A DNA stretch of 50,433 nt from Sneathiella sp. (lineage in GTDB: Bacteria > Pseudomonadota > Alphaproteobacteria > Sneathiellales > Sneathiellaceae), in contig PAKP01000066.1 in assembly GCA_002706985.1 (NCBI GenBank), positions 1-50,433 of the forward strand. Reading direction: 5' to 3'. The position numbers and the translations under genes are program-made. Position 1 is the first letter of the stretch. Every line of letters begins with the position of its first letter. The notes under the pieces were generated by a model. That model was given only the letters and a program-made list of their open reading frames with translations. It searched no databases and was not told the DNA's origin. This document shows, piece by piece, positions 35,879-45,957 of this stretch.

Positions 35879-36817
35879 ATGAAAAGAATATTCCTCCCCC
35901 TGTTGATCGTTCTTGCGATCCAGAGCACCGCGGCGAGCGCCGCGGAAAAACTGACCGTGCTGCTGGACTGGTTCGTCAATCCCGACCATGCCCCTCTGAT
36001 CGTCGCCGATGAAAAGGGTATTTTTGAAAAGCACGGACTTGATGTCGAGATGATCGCCCCTGCGGATCCGAATGACCCGCCAAAGCTGGTCGCAGCCGGC
36101 AAGGCGGATCTCGCGATTTCCTATCAGCCCCAGCTTCATATGCAGGTGGCGGAAGGATTACCGCTCAAACGGATTGCGACCCTCGTGGCGACGCCACTGA
36201 ACAGCCTCGTGGTTCTTGAAGATGGTCCGATAAAGACATTGGCTGATCTCAAAGGCAAAAAAGTCGGTTATTCCATCGGCGGATTTGAAACGGCGCTTCT
36301 GAAGGCCATGCTGGAACCGCATGATATCTCCCCGTCCGACCTCACCCTCATCAATGTGAATTTCTCGCTGTCCCCCAGCCTTCTGTCCGGACAGGTGGAT
36401 GCCGTCATCGGCGCCTTTCGGAATTTTGAACTCAACCAGATGGATATCGAAGGATATCCCGGACGGGCCTTCTACCCTGAGGAAGAGGGTGTGCCAGCTT
36501 ACGATGAGCTTATCGTTGTCGCAAATTCAGCAAAGCTGGATGATCCAAGACTGATCCCGTTTATCGAGGCACTGGAGGAAGCCACACAGTATCTGATCAA
36601 CCACCCGGAGGAAAGCTGGAAGCTGTTCATCAAGAACCATCAAGAGCTGGATGACGAGCTCAACCGGCGGGCATGGGGTGCAACCCTGCCTCGCTTTGCA
36701 CTACGGCCCGGCGCCCTGGACACAGGCCGGTATGAGCGCTTCGCGAAGTTTATGAAAAAACAGGGCCTGATCGAGACGATCAAGCCCGTAGAAGAGTATG
36801 CCACTGCCCTGCAATAG
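35879..36817 (+). CDS. thiY: ABC transporter binding protein, ThiY-like (NMT1/THI5 fold)
   Basis: A 312-aa precursor with a signal peptide (MKRIFLPLLIVLAIQSTAAS). The mature protein starts EKLTVLLDWFVNPDHAPL, the hallmark of ThiY/THI5-like pyrimidine-binding proteins, and continues VADEKGIFEKHGLDVEMI. ThiY proteins bind N-formyl-4-amino-5-aminomethyl-2-methylpyrimidine, a salvageable thiamine degradation product; related ones bind HMP or thiamine. The riboswitch supports this class of ligand but not the exact compound. Confidence 0.92.
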   Translation: MKRIFLPLLIVLAIQSTAASAAEKLTVLLDWFVNPDHAPLIVADEKGIFEKHGLDVEMIAPADPNDPPKLVAAGKADLAISYQPQLHMQVAEGLPLKRIATLVATPLNSLVVLEDGPIKTLADLKGKKVGYSIGGFETALLKAMLEPHDISPSDLTLINVNFSLSPSLLSGQVDAVIGAFRNFELNQMDIEGYPGRAFYPEEEGVPAYDELIVVANSAKLDDPRLIPFIEALEEATQYLINHPEESWKLFIKNHQELDDELNRRAWGATLPRFALRPGALDTGRYERFAKFMKKQGLIETIKPVEEYATALQ

Positions 36818-36863
36818 GCTGTGAATTAAGAGAATTAACAGACATTCCCGTCCGGAATATTAA

Positions 36864-37433
36864 TTATTCCGGACGCTGTATCTCTGCGACTTGCGGTCCT
36901 TTTTCACTATCGCCGATCCGCACAGTCATCCTCTGGCCGGCCTGAACGGGCAAAGCCCCTTCGCGGCGGAGCGTTTCCATATGCACGAAGATATCCTGTG
37001 TGCCGTCTCCGCGTGTCAGGAAGCCATACCCCTTGACCGGATCGAACCATTTCACTTCAACCTCGACAAAGTCACCTTGCGGCTGTACCGCAGGATGGTT
37101 GGTGACATTGTTCTTTTCCGGCACCCGCGGCTCAAAAGGAACTGCCGTCGATGTGTCAATATCAAGAACCTTTATTGCCTGAAGCCCTTTCGAGCGTCGC
37201 ACGACAATACAGGTTACGCTTACACCTTCCGCCACATACTCATGACCGGCCTCGCGCAGACAAGAAAGATGGAGAAAAATATCGCCCGGTTCGTTATTCG
37301 GCGTCAAAAAACCAAAACCCTTGACCGTGTTGAACCATTTAACACGTCCTGTCATTTCAAAGGTTGTTTCCGGGGACTCGATCGATTTTGTCTCTTCCTG
37401 CTTACTCCGTAATTGTTCAATTTTGGCTGTCAT
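36864..37433 (-). CDS. Tandem cold-shock-domain protein
   Basis: A 189-aa protein with two cold-shock domains. CSD1 is about residues 28-92 (GRVKWFNTVKGFGFLTPNN, RNP2-like DIFLHLS) and CSD2 about 122-187 (EVEVKWFDPVKGYGFLTRGD, DIFVHME). A charged linker separates them and the first 25 residues are polar. Double-CSD proteins are typical of alphaproteobacteria and bind single-stranded nucleic acid. GGGAG precedes the ATG, and a perfect CtrA-type box lies 53 nt upstream. The rest of the 299-nt gap to mnhE shows no clear element. Confidence 0.93.
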   Translation of the reverse strand: MTAKIEQLRSKQEETKSIESPETTFEMTGRVKWFNTVKGFGFLTPNNEPGDIFLHLSCLREAGHEYVAEGVSVTCIVVRRSKGLQAIKVLDIDTSTAVPFEPRVPEKNNVTNHPAVQPQGDFVEVEVKWFDPVKGYGFLTRGDGTQDIFVHMETLRREGALPVQAGQRMTVRIGDSEKGPQVAEIQRPE

Positions 37434-37486
37434 ATATTACTCCCGAACTTGGCGATCGTCCTGTATCGTCTCGCCAGACGGAGAGT

Positions 37487-37501
37487 TTAACACATTTTTA
37501 A
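37487..37501 (-). promoter_or_regulatory. CtrA-type binding site TTAA-N7-TTAA
   Basis: TTAACACATTTTTAA (plus strand) is a perfect palindromic half-site pair; on the minus strand it reads TTAAAAATGTGTTAA. Its inner edge is 53 nt from the start codon of the tandem cold-shock gene, comparable to the two other boxes in the window. Assignment is by motif only. Confidence 0.65.
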
Positions 37502-37732
37502 GGAAACTTTCAATATTCGAATTGGTTGAATACTTGCCGCCTGTTTCCGGTAACATGGTATGACAAAAGCAGTATTTCGCGTCCCCAAAAAATGATCGCG
37601 ACACATTACCGCATGGATGATACTTGCAGCAGGCAAAATCCCATGGCATATACGGGGGAAAGAGCCAGGGATCAGCCATAAATTTTGTTCCCTATAATTT
37701 TAACAGATGCCGACGACAGGGATTGCAGGACT

Positions 37733-38209
37733 TTGTTAAAAACCCTTAGTTTGTTTCTCGTGCTAATGGCGGTCTGGCTATTGCTGTCGGGAATCTATAC
37801 GCCTCTGATCACCGGATTCGGCGTTGGCTCCTGTCTGCTGTCCGCCCTCATCGCCTATCGTATGGATGTGGTCGACCGTGAAGGACATCCGCTCCATTTG
37901 GGGCCCCGCATCATCACATATTGGGCATGGCTCTTTGTAGAGATATTCAAGGCGAATATCGATGTGGCGAAATGCGTCCTCTTTCCGCAAAAATATCTGC
38001 GGCCCAGCATATTCACTGTGACCGCTAGCCAGAAGTCTGATCTCGGCCGCGTTATTTACGCCAACTCCATCACGCTGACACCAGGAACGGTGACGGTAGA
38101 CCTTGATGGCAACCAGGTTATGGTCCATTCCATGACCGAGGTTTCCGCGGAAGGGATCAAAAGCGGAGACATGGACCGCCGGGTCACCAAAGTCATGGAG
38201 GAAGCATGA
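37733..38209 (+). CDS. mnhE: Na+/H+ antiporter subunit E
   Basis: A 158-aa MrpE/MnhE protein if it starts at the TTG at 37733; a TTG at 37685 would add 16 atypical residues and no in-frame ATG exists before 37766. Two or three hydrophobic segments (TLSLFLVLMAVWLLLSGIYT) precede a soluble domain with RVIYANSITLTPGTVTVDLD and VHSMTEV, the MrpE signature. It opens the nine-gene antiporter operon and overlaps mnhF by 4 nt. Confidence 0.9.
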   Translation: MLKTLSLFLVLMAVWLLLSGIYTPLITGFGVGSCLLSALIAYRMDVVDREGHPLHLGPRIITYWAWLFVEIFKANIDVAKCVLFPQKYLRPSIFTVTASQKSDLGRVIYANSITLTPGTVTVDLDGNQVMVHSMTEVSAEGIKSGDMDRRVTKVMEEA

Positions 38210-38496
38210 CGATTTACGCCATTGCCGCGATCGCCATTCTTGTCAGTATTGCCCTCGCCCTCACCCGTGCGATCATTGGTCCGACGTCCTATGACCGTAT
38301 CCTTTCCGTAAATGCCATCGGAACGAAGACAGTCCTTTTGATCGGCGTGATGGGATTTCTGGGTGGGCGGCCTGACTTCCTTGACCTTGCACTGGTATAC
38401 GCCCTCGTCAATTTCATTGGCACGCTGGCTGTCCTGAAATATTTCAAGTTCGGCACGCTGCGCGGCACTCTCTCCAAACCGAGGGATAACGCATAA
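38206..38496 (+). CDS. mnhF: Na+/H+ antiporter subunit F
   Basis: A 96-aa membrane protein with three transmembrane segments. The conserved GPTSYDRILSVNAIGTKTVL and RPDFLDLALVYALVNFIGTL mark MrpF/MnhF. It overlaps mnhE by 4 nt and mnhG by 1 nt. Confidence 0.92.
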   Translation: MTIYAIAAIAILVSIALALTRAIIGPTSYDRILSVNAIGTKTVLLIGVMGFLGGRPDFLDLALVYALVNFIGTLAVLKYFKFGTLRGTLSKPRDNA

Positions 38497-38834
38497 TGGA
38501 ACTGGTCCTCGATATCGCCACATGGATTTTGATGCTGGCGGGGAGTTTACTGCTCTTGATCACCGGATATGGTCTGCTGCGTCTGCCAGACCTTTATACG
38601 CGTATTCATGCCGGCGGCATGGCCGATACACTCGCCACATTCCTGATATTTATCGGTCTTGCCTTGCAAAGCGGCTTTACGCTTGTAACCGCCAAGCTGT
38701 TGCTCGTCCTTGTGTTTGTCTTCTTCACCAGCCCAACATCATCTTATGCACTTGCGCAAGCGAGTTTCGTTGCGGGCCTGAAGCCAAAACTGGACGGTTT
38801 CGGTCCGGTGAAAAAGACCGATGATGACGCATAA
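38496..38834 (+). CDS. mnhG: Na+/H+ antiporter subunit G
   Basis: A 112-aa protein with three transmembrane segments. GLLRLPDLYTRIHAGGMADT is the MrpG/MnhG signature (in place of the usual AHAAS), followed by LLVLVFVFFTSPTSSYALAQ. The start overlaps the mnhF stop by 1 nt. It is followed by a strong purine-rich sequence at 38851-38859 before the next gene. Confidence 0.92.
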   Translation: MELVLDIATWILMLAGSLLLLITGYGLLRLPDLYTRIHAGGMADTLATFLIFIGLALQSGFTLVTAKLLLVLVFVFFTSPTSSYALAQASFVAGLKPKLDGFGPVKKTDDDA

Positions 38835-38894
38835 TCAATCACAGAAGACCGAGAGGGGGACAAGACCATCGCTGCCTTTGTAGATATTTTCCTG

Positions 38895-39926
38895 ATGCTG
38901 TTGCTGATTGCAGGAACAATGACAGTCCTGATGGTGCGCAACCTGTTTGTCGCGACGATGCTTCTCGGGATCGTCAGCTTTACGATGGCGCTGATATTTA
39001 TCAGCCTCGATGCAGTCGATGTCGCCTTCACCGAAGCGGCGGTCGGCGCCGGTATCAGCACCGTTCTATATATCGGCACACTCGCGCTTGTCGGATCGCA
39101 GGAAAAGGAGCGTCCGAAACTCGCGCTGGGCCCCCTCGTCATCTGCGTCCTGGTCGGGGCAATCCTCTATTACGCGACATATGAGATGCCCGAGTTCGGC
39201 CATCCGGAGAATCCGGTCCAAACCCATGTAGCGCCCCGCTATGTTGAGGAAAGCCCGACGGAAATCGGAATACCGAATATGGTGACCTCCGTACTCGCAA
39301 GTTATCGCGGCTATGATACCTTCGGTGAAGTGACCGTGATTTTCACCGCCGGGATTGGGGTTCTCCTGATCCTGCGCCAGCGCCGCCGAAAACGCACCGA
39401 GGCGGAGAAGGATGCAAAGGACACCCCGCTCGATGAAAATCGCGGTGGAAAGGGCAGCAGCCTGAGCGGACTGGGAAGCGCCCATGACCTGGTGCCCCAT
39501 GTCATCGCCAAATTATTGATCCCCTTCATCTTCGTTTTCGGACTTTATGTCCAGTTTCATGGCGATTTCGGACCCGGTGGCGGCTTTCAGGCCGGCGTGA
39601 TTTTTGCCGCCGGCATCATCCTGTATGCCCTTGTCTTCAGCCTAGATCTGGCACGGGCCGTTATCAGTGAAAAAGCCATTCTGTTCCTGATCTCCGCCGG
39701 CGTCGTACTCTACGGTGGAGTCGGAGTTGTCAGTATGCTGCTGGGCGGCAATTTCCTAGATTACAACGTGCTTGCCTCCGATCCAATCGCCGGTCAGCAT
39801 ATCGGCATCCTGCTGGTGGAGCTTGGCGTCGGCATCACGGTAACGGCGGCCATGCTGGCCATTTTCTACGCTTTCGTCGGTCGCGCGGACCTGATTGAGG
39901 AAGCCGCACAGCGGGGAGAAAACTGA
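38895..39926 (+). CDS. Fused MrpA C-terminal (MbhD/MbhE-like) and MrpB subunit
   Basis: At least 343 aa. Residues 1-65 form a DUF4040 (MbhD-like) domain (DAVDVAFTEAAVGAGISTVL). Residues about 75-160 match the MrpA C-terminal/MbhE part (RGYDTFGEVTVIFTAGIGVL). A charged linker leads to a complete MrpB/MnhB domain from about 195 (PFIFVFGLYVQFHGDFGPGG, GFQAGVIFAAG). So one protein replaces the MrpA tail and MrpB. The ATG at 38895 lacks a ribosome-binding site; GAGAGGGGG at 38851-38859 sits 8 nt before an in-frame ATC at 38868, which may be the true start (about 352 aa). Confidence 0.87.
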   Translation: MLLLIAGTMTVLMVRNLFVATMLLGIVSFTMALIFISLDAVDVAFTEAAVGAGISTVLYIGTLALVGSQEKERPKLALGPLVICVLVGAILYYATYEMPEFGHPENPVQTHVAPRYVEESPTEIGIPNMVTSVLASYRGYDTFGEVTVIFTAGIGVLLILRQRRRKRTEAEKDAKDTPLDENRGGKGSSLSGLGSAHDLVPHVIAKLLIPFIFVFGLYVQFHGDFGPGGGFQAGVIFAAGIILYALVFSLDLARAVISEKAILFLISAGVVLYGGVGVVSMLLGGNFLDYNVLASDPIAGQHIGILLVELGVGITVTAAMLAIFYAFVGRADLIEEAAQRGEN

Positions 39927-40291
39927 TGTCTTTTGGTTTCTTCAACTACTGGGTTTTCATTATCCTGCTGATGATCGGCCTTTATACGGTGATGAGCCGG
40001 AATAACTTCGTCAAGAAAATGATCGGCCTGTCGCTGTTCCAGATTTCCGTTTTCCTTTTCTATATCAGCATGGGAAAGATATCCGGCGGCACCGCGCCCA
40101 TTGTTATCAGCGGGTCTCTTGATACGGCGGAGCCCATTTATTCAAATCCGCTGCCACATGTCCTGATCCTGACCGCCATTGTGGTCGGCATTGCGACGAC
40201 GGCCCTTGGCCTGTCGCTGGTGGTCCGGATCAAGGAATCCTTTGGTACCATTGAAGAAGACGACATCCTCGAAATGGAGGATGGCGCCTGA
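39926..40291 (+). CDS. mnhC: Na+/H+ antiporter subunit C
   Basis: A 121-aa NuoK-like membrane protein with three transmembrane segments. NNFVKKMIGLSLFQISVFLF and the segment PLPHVLILTAIVVGIATTAL with LGLSLVVRI are the MrpC/MnhC signature. Its ATG overlaps the stop of the fusion gene by 1 nt. Confidence 0.93.
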   Translation: MSFGFFNYWVFIILLMIGLYTVMSRNNFVKKMIGLSLFQISVFLFYISMGKISGGTAPIVISGSLDTAEPIYSNPLPHVLILTAIVVGIATTALGLSLVVRIKESFGTIEEDDILEMEDGA

Positions 40292-40292
40292 C

Positions 40293-41789
40293 ATGATATC
40301 TCTGAGTTCCCAGTTTCCAATTCTGGTCGCCCTTGCGCCTTTGATGGCCGCCCCCTTCTGTGCCCTGTTTCGCGGCAATACACTGCCCTGGGCCATGACA
40401 ACGATTATCAGTGCCTTCAGCTTTTATGTCAGCCTGTCACTGCTGTTTTCCGTCGTCGCCTCCGGTCCCATCTCTTATGAGCTGGGCGGCTGGGCACCGC
40501 CATGGGGGATTGAGTATGTCGTCGACCCGCTGAGCGGCTTCATGCTCGTCCTGATCAGTGGGATCAGCACAGGAGTTCTGCTCTTTGCCCGCGACAGCAT
40601 TACAAAGGAAGTGCCCGCGCATCAGCTCGGCCTGTTCTTTGCCGCCTATCTGCTGTCCCTTACCGGCATGCTCGGTATCTGCATCACCGGTGATGCCTTC
40701 AATATCTTCGTTTTTCTCGAAATCATGTCGCTGTCCTCCTATGCACTTATCGCCATGGGCGAACGGACGGACCGGCGTGCTCTTACTGCGGCCTTCCAGT
40801 ATCTGATAATCGGCACTGTTGGCGCGACATTCTATCTGACGGGCGTTGGTCTCATCTACATGATGACGGGAACCCTGAACATTGCGGACATCGCCTCACG
40901 CTTTCCCGAAATCGAAGGCACGCGGCCCATCCTTGCCGGGGTGGGCTTCATCATTGTCGGCATCTGTATCAAGCTGGCGCTGTTTCCGATGCATGTCTGG
41001 CTGCCCAACAGCTATACTTATGCCCCGAATATCATCACGGCCTTCTTTGCAGGGACGGCAACGAAGGTATCGGTTTATCTTCTGATCCGCTTCATTTTCA
41101 CCGTCTTCGGTCCCAATTACAGCTTTGCCGGACTGGGCCTGACGGACGTTCTGATGCCGCTCGCCATCCTCGGGTTCCTCTCAATGTCGGCCGTCGCAAT
41201 CTTTCAGACGAACCTGAAGCGTCTGCTGGCCTATTCGAGTGTGGCCCAGCTTGGATATATGGTCCTTGGTATCGCCTTGGCGAGTGAGGCGGGCCTGACC
41301 GCGTCAGTCGTCCATATCTTTAATCATGCGGTGGTAAAGACGGGTCTGTTCTTGTCCGTCGGATGCATGTTCTATGTCGTCGGCTCGACCTACCTTAAGG
41401 ATTTGCAAGGAGTCGGCAGGCGCATGCCATTAACAACATTCGGGTTCGCCCTCGGCGGACTGGGATTGATCGGCGTCCCGCTCACCCCCGGCTTTATCAG
41501 CAAATGGTATCTGGTTGTTGCAGTCCTCGAAAAAGGCTCGTACTTCGGCTATGCCCTTGTTGCCGCGCTGATGGTGTCAAGCCTGCTCGCGGTGATCTAT
41601 ATCTGGCGCGTGGTGGAGGTGGCGTATTTCCGTCCACCACCCGAGGGAACGGAGACGCAGGAGGCGCCGCTCTCCCTGCTCATCCCGACATGGATTTTCA
41701 TTCTCGGCAGTTTCTATTTCGGTATTGAAACCAGCTTCAACGTCGGCTTTGCCAAAACCATTGCGAGTTTCCTGATGGGGGGCGCATAA
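40293..41789 (+). CDS. mnhD: Antiporter-like channel subunit, MrpD family (first of three)
   Basis: A 498-aa protein with about 14 transmembrane segments, belonging to the proton-conducting antiporter family (MrpD/NuoN). The start at 40293 lies 1 nt after the mnhC stop. Key charged residues are kept: Glu143 in FVFLEIMSLSSYAL and Lys227 in GICIKLALFPMHVWLPNSYT. It directly follows mnhC, the normal place of mnhD. The family moves protons or sodium ions across the cytoplasmic membrane. Confidence 0.92.
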   Translation: MISLSSQFPILVALAPLMAAPFCALFRGNTLPWAMTTIISAFSFYVSLSLLFSVVASGPISYELGGWAPPWGIEYVVDPLSGFMLVLISGISTGVLLFARDSITKEVPAHQLGLFFAAYLLSLTGMLGICITGDAFNIFVFLEIMSLSSYALIAMGERTDRRALTAAFQYLIIGTVGATFYLTGVGLIYMMTGTLNIADIASRFPEIEGTRPILAGVGFIIVGICIKLALFPMHVWLPNSYTYAPNIITAFFAGTATKVSVYLLIRFIFTVFGPNYSFAGLGLTDVLMPLAILGFLSMSAVAIFQTNLKRLLAYSSVAQLGYMVLGIALASEAGLTASVVHIFNHAVVKTGLFLSVGCMFYVVGSTYLKDLQGVGRRMPLTTFGFALGGLGLIGVPLTPGFISKWYLVVAVLEKGSYFGYALVAALMVSSLLAVIYIWRVVEVAYFRPPPEGTETQEAPLSLLIPTWIFILGSFYFGIETSFNVGFAKTIASFLMGGA

Positions 41790-41792
41790 ATC

Positions 41793-43298
<1,506 letters not shown>

Positions 43299-43310
43299 GG
43301 ACAGCATATT

Positions 43311-43583
43311 ATGTCAAACCCGGATGACGAAAAAAAATACTGGCTGGAGGAGCCGGCGAATATCAACAAGATATTTTATGCCGTGATCGGGCTCTGTGTG
43401 CTGGTCGCCCTGCCCAAGGTTCTGACGTTGCTCGATATCCTCCTGTTCAAGCAGGGCCGTTTTGAACTGGCTGATTTTTTTGTGTTCTACACATTTTTCG
43501 GCGTGATCGGCTATGTGATGATGATCCTTCTGGCCAAAAAGCTCCGTGGCTTTCTGATGCGGGATGAGGATTACTATGATTGA
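43311..43583 (+). CDS. Unrecognised 90-aa two-helix membrane protein of the antiporter operon
   Basis: I do not recognise this protein as a standard Mrp subunit. It has a charged N terminus (MSNPDDEKKYWLEEPANINK), a first transmembrane segment (IFYAVIGLCVLVALPKVLTL), a second (FFVFYTFFGVIGYVMMILLA) and an acidic end (RDEDYYD). It is embedded between two channel genes, 12 nt after the second and overlapping the third by 8 nt, so it is likely a small structural subunit of the complex. Confidence 0.8.
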   Translation: MSNPDDEKKYWLEEPANINKIFYAVIGLCVLVALPKVLTLLDILLFKQGRFELADFFVFYTFFGVIGYVMMILLAKKLRGFLMRDEDYYD

Positions 43584-45276
43584 AGGCCTCAACCCCGGAT
43601 TAATCCTGATTTTAGGCGCGCTGCTTGTCCCGCTCACCAGCGGCTTTATCCGCTCGCTCCTTATTCTGGCCTTGCCTGTCCTCGCCCTTGTTCAGATTTA
43701 CACGCTCGGCCTTGGCACATGGGGTCATTTTGAATTTCTGGGGCTGTCTCTCGAGATCACCCGCGTCGACCCCCTTTCGCGGATTTTCGGCACGATCTTC
43801 TGTATCGCCGCCTTTATGGGGATGGTCTACGCACTTCATGTTAAGGACACGATCCAGCATTTTGTCGCCTTGATCTATATCGGATCGGCCATCGGCGCCG
43901 TCTTCGCAGGCGATATGATCACCCTCTTCGTCTTCTGGGAACTGACGGCGATCTCCTCGGTTTTCCTGATCTGGGCAAGCCGGACCGAACGGGCCTATCG
44001 GGCAGGAATGCGTTACCTGATTATCCAGGTGACATCCGGCGTTATCCTGCTCGGCGGAATCATCGTATATTATCAGGATACCGGCTCGATCGCCTTTGAC
44101 TATATCGGCCTGACCGGCATTGCGGGCTGTCTGATCCTGATTGCGTTCGGTATCAAGAGCGCCTTTCCTCTCCTTCACAACTGGGTGCAGGACTCCTATC
44201 CGGAGGCGACCGTTACCGGCACGGTGATCCTCTCCGCCTTTACGACAAAGCTGGCAATCTATGCGCTGGCCCGGGCCTTTCCCGGAACCGACATCCTGAT
44301 CCCGATTGGCGGCGCCATGATCCTCCTGCCGATCGTCTATGTGGTGCTGGAGAATGACCTTCGGCGAGTCCTCGCCTATTCGCTCAACAGCCAGCTTGGC
44401 TATATGGTCATCGGTGTCGGTATCGGCTCGGAACTGGCCCTCAACGGTACGGCGGCGCATGTCTTCGTCCATATCATGTACAAGAGCCTCCTGTTCATGT
44501 GCATGGGGGCCGTCTTGTTCCGGACCGGCACCGTCAAGGTCACCGAGCTTGGCGGGCTTTATAAATCCATGCCGATCACAACTGTCTTCTGCCTGATCGG
44601 CGCCGTTTCAATTGCCGCCTTTCCGCTGACGGGCGGCTTTGTCTCGAAAGCCATGATCCAGTCCGCGGCCCTAAACGGCGGACTTTTCATTCTCTGGCCG
44701 GTCATGCTGTTCGCCTGTGCAGGAATAATGGATCATTCAGGCCTTAAGGTGCCATTCTTCACCTTCTTCTCCAAGGACCGGGGCATCCGGGTGCAGGAAG
44801 CGCCCATGAATATGCTGATTGCGATGGGCATCGCCGCCTTTTTCTGCATCGGGATTGGCGTCTTCCCGGGTCTGCTGTTTGAGTTATTGCCCTACGCACC
44901 GACCTATAACCCCTATTCCTTCGGGCATATCGTCTCTGCACTACAGCTGCTGTTCTTCGCGATCCTCGCCTTTATGTTGTTGATACGTTTCAAGGTTTAC
45001 CCGTCAGAGCTCAGATCAACAAACCTCGACTTCGACTGGTTCTACCGGGTTCCGTTGAAACGGCTCATACTGGCAATCGGCCGCCTGATACTGATCGTCT
45101 GGAACTGGTCACTCGGCATTGCCAATGACGTTCTTCGCTACATCATCGGATTGGTGAGCGAAACACACAGCAGCGGAAAAATCATGGCGCGCACAACCGC
45201 CTCAAGTACGGCGGTGGTAGTTATCGTCGCACTGCTGGGTGTGCTGCTCGTTTTCCTGTATCAATTCCAGCAATAA
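43576..45276 (+). CDS. Antiporter-like channel subunit, MrpD-like (third of three)
   Basis: A 566-aa membrane protein. The ATG at 43576 is preferred; an in-frame ATG at 43564 would add four residues. Glu122 in ITLFVFWELTAISSVFLIWA and Lys194 in FGIKSAFPLLHNWVQDSYPE are the conserved charges of the antiporter fold, and SLNSQLGYMVIGVGIG is typical. A C-terminal extension of about 100 residues adds further hydrophobic segments ending in VVVIVALLGVLLVFLYQ. The gene ends the operon, 21 nt from the convergent Panacea-like gene. Confidence 0.9.
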   Translation: MIEGLNPGLILILGALLVPLTSGFIRSLLILALPVLALVQIYTLGLGTWGHFEFLGLSLEITRVDPLSRIFGTIFCIAAFMGMVYALHVKDTIQHFVALIYIGSAIGAVFAGDMITLFVFWELTAISSVFLIWASRTERAYRAGMRYLIIQVTSGVILLGGIIVYYQDTGSIAFDYIGLTGIAGCLILIAFGIKSAFPLLHNWVQDSYPEATVTGTVILSAFTTKLAIYALARAFPGTDILIPIGGAMILLPIVYVVLENDLRRVLAYSLNSQLGYMVIGVGIGSELALNGTAAHVFVHIMYKSLLFMCMGAVLFRTGTVKVTELGGLYKSMPITTVFCLIGAVSIAAFPLTGGFVSKAMIQSAALNGGLFILWPVMLFACAGIMDHSGLKVPFFTFFSKDRGIRVQEAPMNMLIAMGIAAFFCIGIGVFPGLLFELLPYAPTYNPYSFGHIVSALQLLFFAILAFMLLIRFKVYPSELRSTNLDFDWFYRVPLKRLILAIGRLILIVWNWSLGIANDVLRYIIGLVSETHSSGKIMARTTASSTAVVVIVALLGVLLVFLYQFQQ

Positions 45277-45297
45277 CCGGGATTTAGGTGATAAGGA

Positions 45298-45909
45298 TCA
45301 GTTCAGCACCGGGCGTTCCCTGCTAACAATCCGCTTTTTCGGCATCCATCTAGTGACCGAGCGACCATCGGCCGTAAACCGGACTTCCTGCGCGGAATTT
45401 GGCGCCGCATCGAGGTCGGAGCGCCCGTTTTCGTCATAGGGGTGAACCGGCTCGGTCGCCTTGTCCCTTCCGGCCAGCCTCGGGACGCCCTTCCGATAGG
45501 CGGACGCCATATCAACCAGCATTATTTCAGCATTTCGCCCCCGCGCCATCGCCGAGCGGATTGCCGTATCCTGGGACAGGATCAGATCCAACTCGACCAT
45601 ACCCTTGTCCTTGAAGCTCTCATAAAATGACTGAAGAAACTTCTCCACCTCTGTACTCGGCGCAAGCGGCTCGCGGATCGCAAAGTTGCTTTCCAGCGCC
45701 AGAAATATGTCCGGCTCGATCGGTCCCGATGTGGTCGCCAGAAATGTGGAGGGCATCAGCTTGCGTTGCTTATGGGACGCGGCATAAATGGCTTGCGACA
45801 AATACAGCAATCTCATCATGAAAGGCGTTTCAGACGCCTGGCCGGAAGCCCATGACCGGGTTTTCAACCAATGGATAATATCAAATGTGGAACGGGTGAC
45901 AGGACGCAT
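45298..45909 (-). CDS. Divergent Panacea (SocA-like, DUF4065-type) domain protein
   Basis: A 203-aa soluble protein. Residues about 30-72 (MRLLYLSQAIYAASHKQRK, then SGPIEPDIFLALES) align by eye with the KLLYLAQ...GP(V/I)xP core of the Panacea/DUF4065 domain. A helical middle and the ARGRNAEIMLVDMASAYRKG helix follow, in the order usual for the domain. The tail from 150 is polar with a basic end. Panacea proteins act as antitoxins or, as in Caulobacter SocA, as ClpXP adaptors. No toxin-like gene is adjacent. A CtrA-type box lies 48 nt upstream of the start. Confidence 0.6.
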   Translation of the reverse strand: MRPVTRSTFDIIHWLKTRSWASGQASETPFMMRLLYLSQAIYAASHKQRKLMPSTFLATTSGPIEPDIFLALESNFAIREPLAPSTEVEKFLQSFYESFKDKGMVELDLILSQDTAIRSAMARGRNAEIMLVDMASAYRKGVPRLAGRDKATEPVHPYDENGRSDLDAAPNSAQEVRFTADGRSVTRWMPKKRIVSRERPVLN

Positions 45910-45957
45910 CAGGGTTTCTCATCAAGTTATTATGGCGCCCAAACTAAAGGTGAATGG

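Noticed and set aside
36826..36838. TTAAGAGAATTAA between thiY and the cold-shock gene as a CtrA box
   Set aside because: The half-site spacing is 5 nt, not 7, and it lies downstream of both convergent genes.
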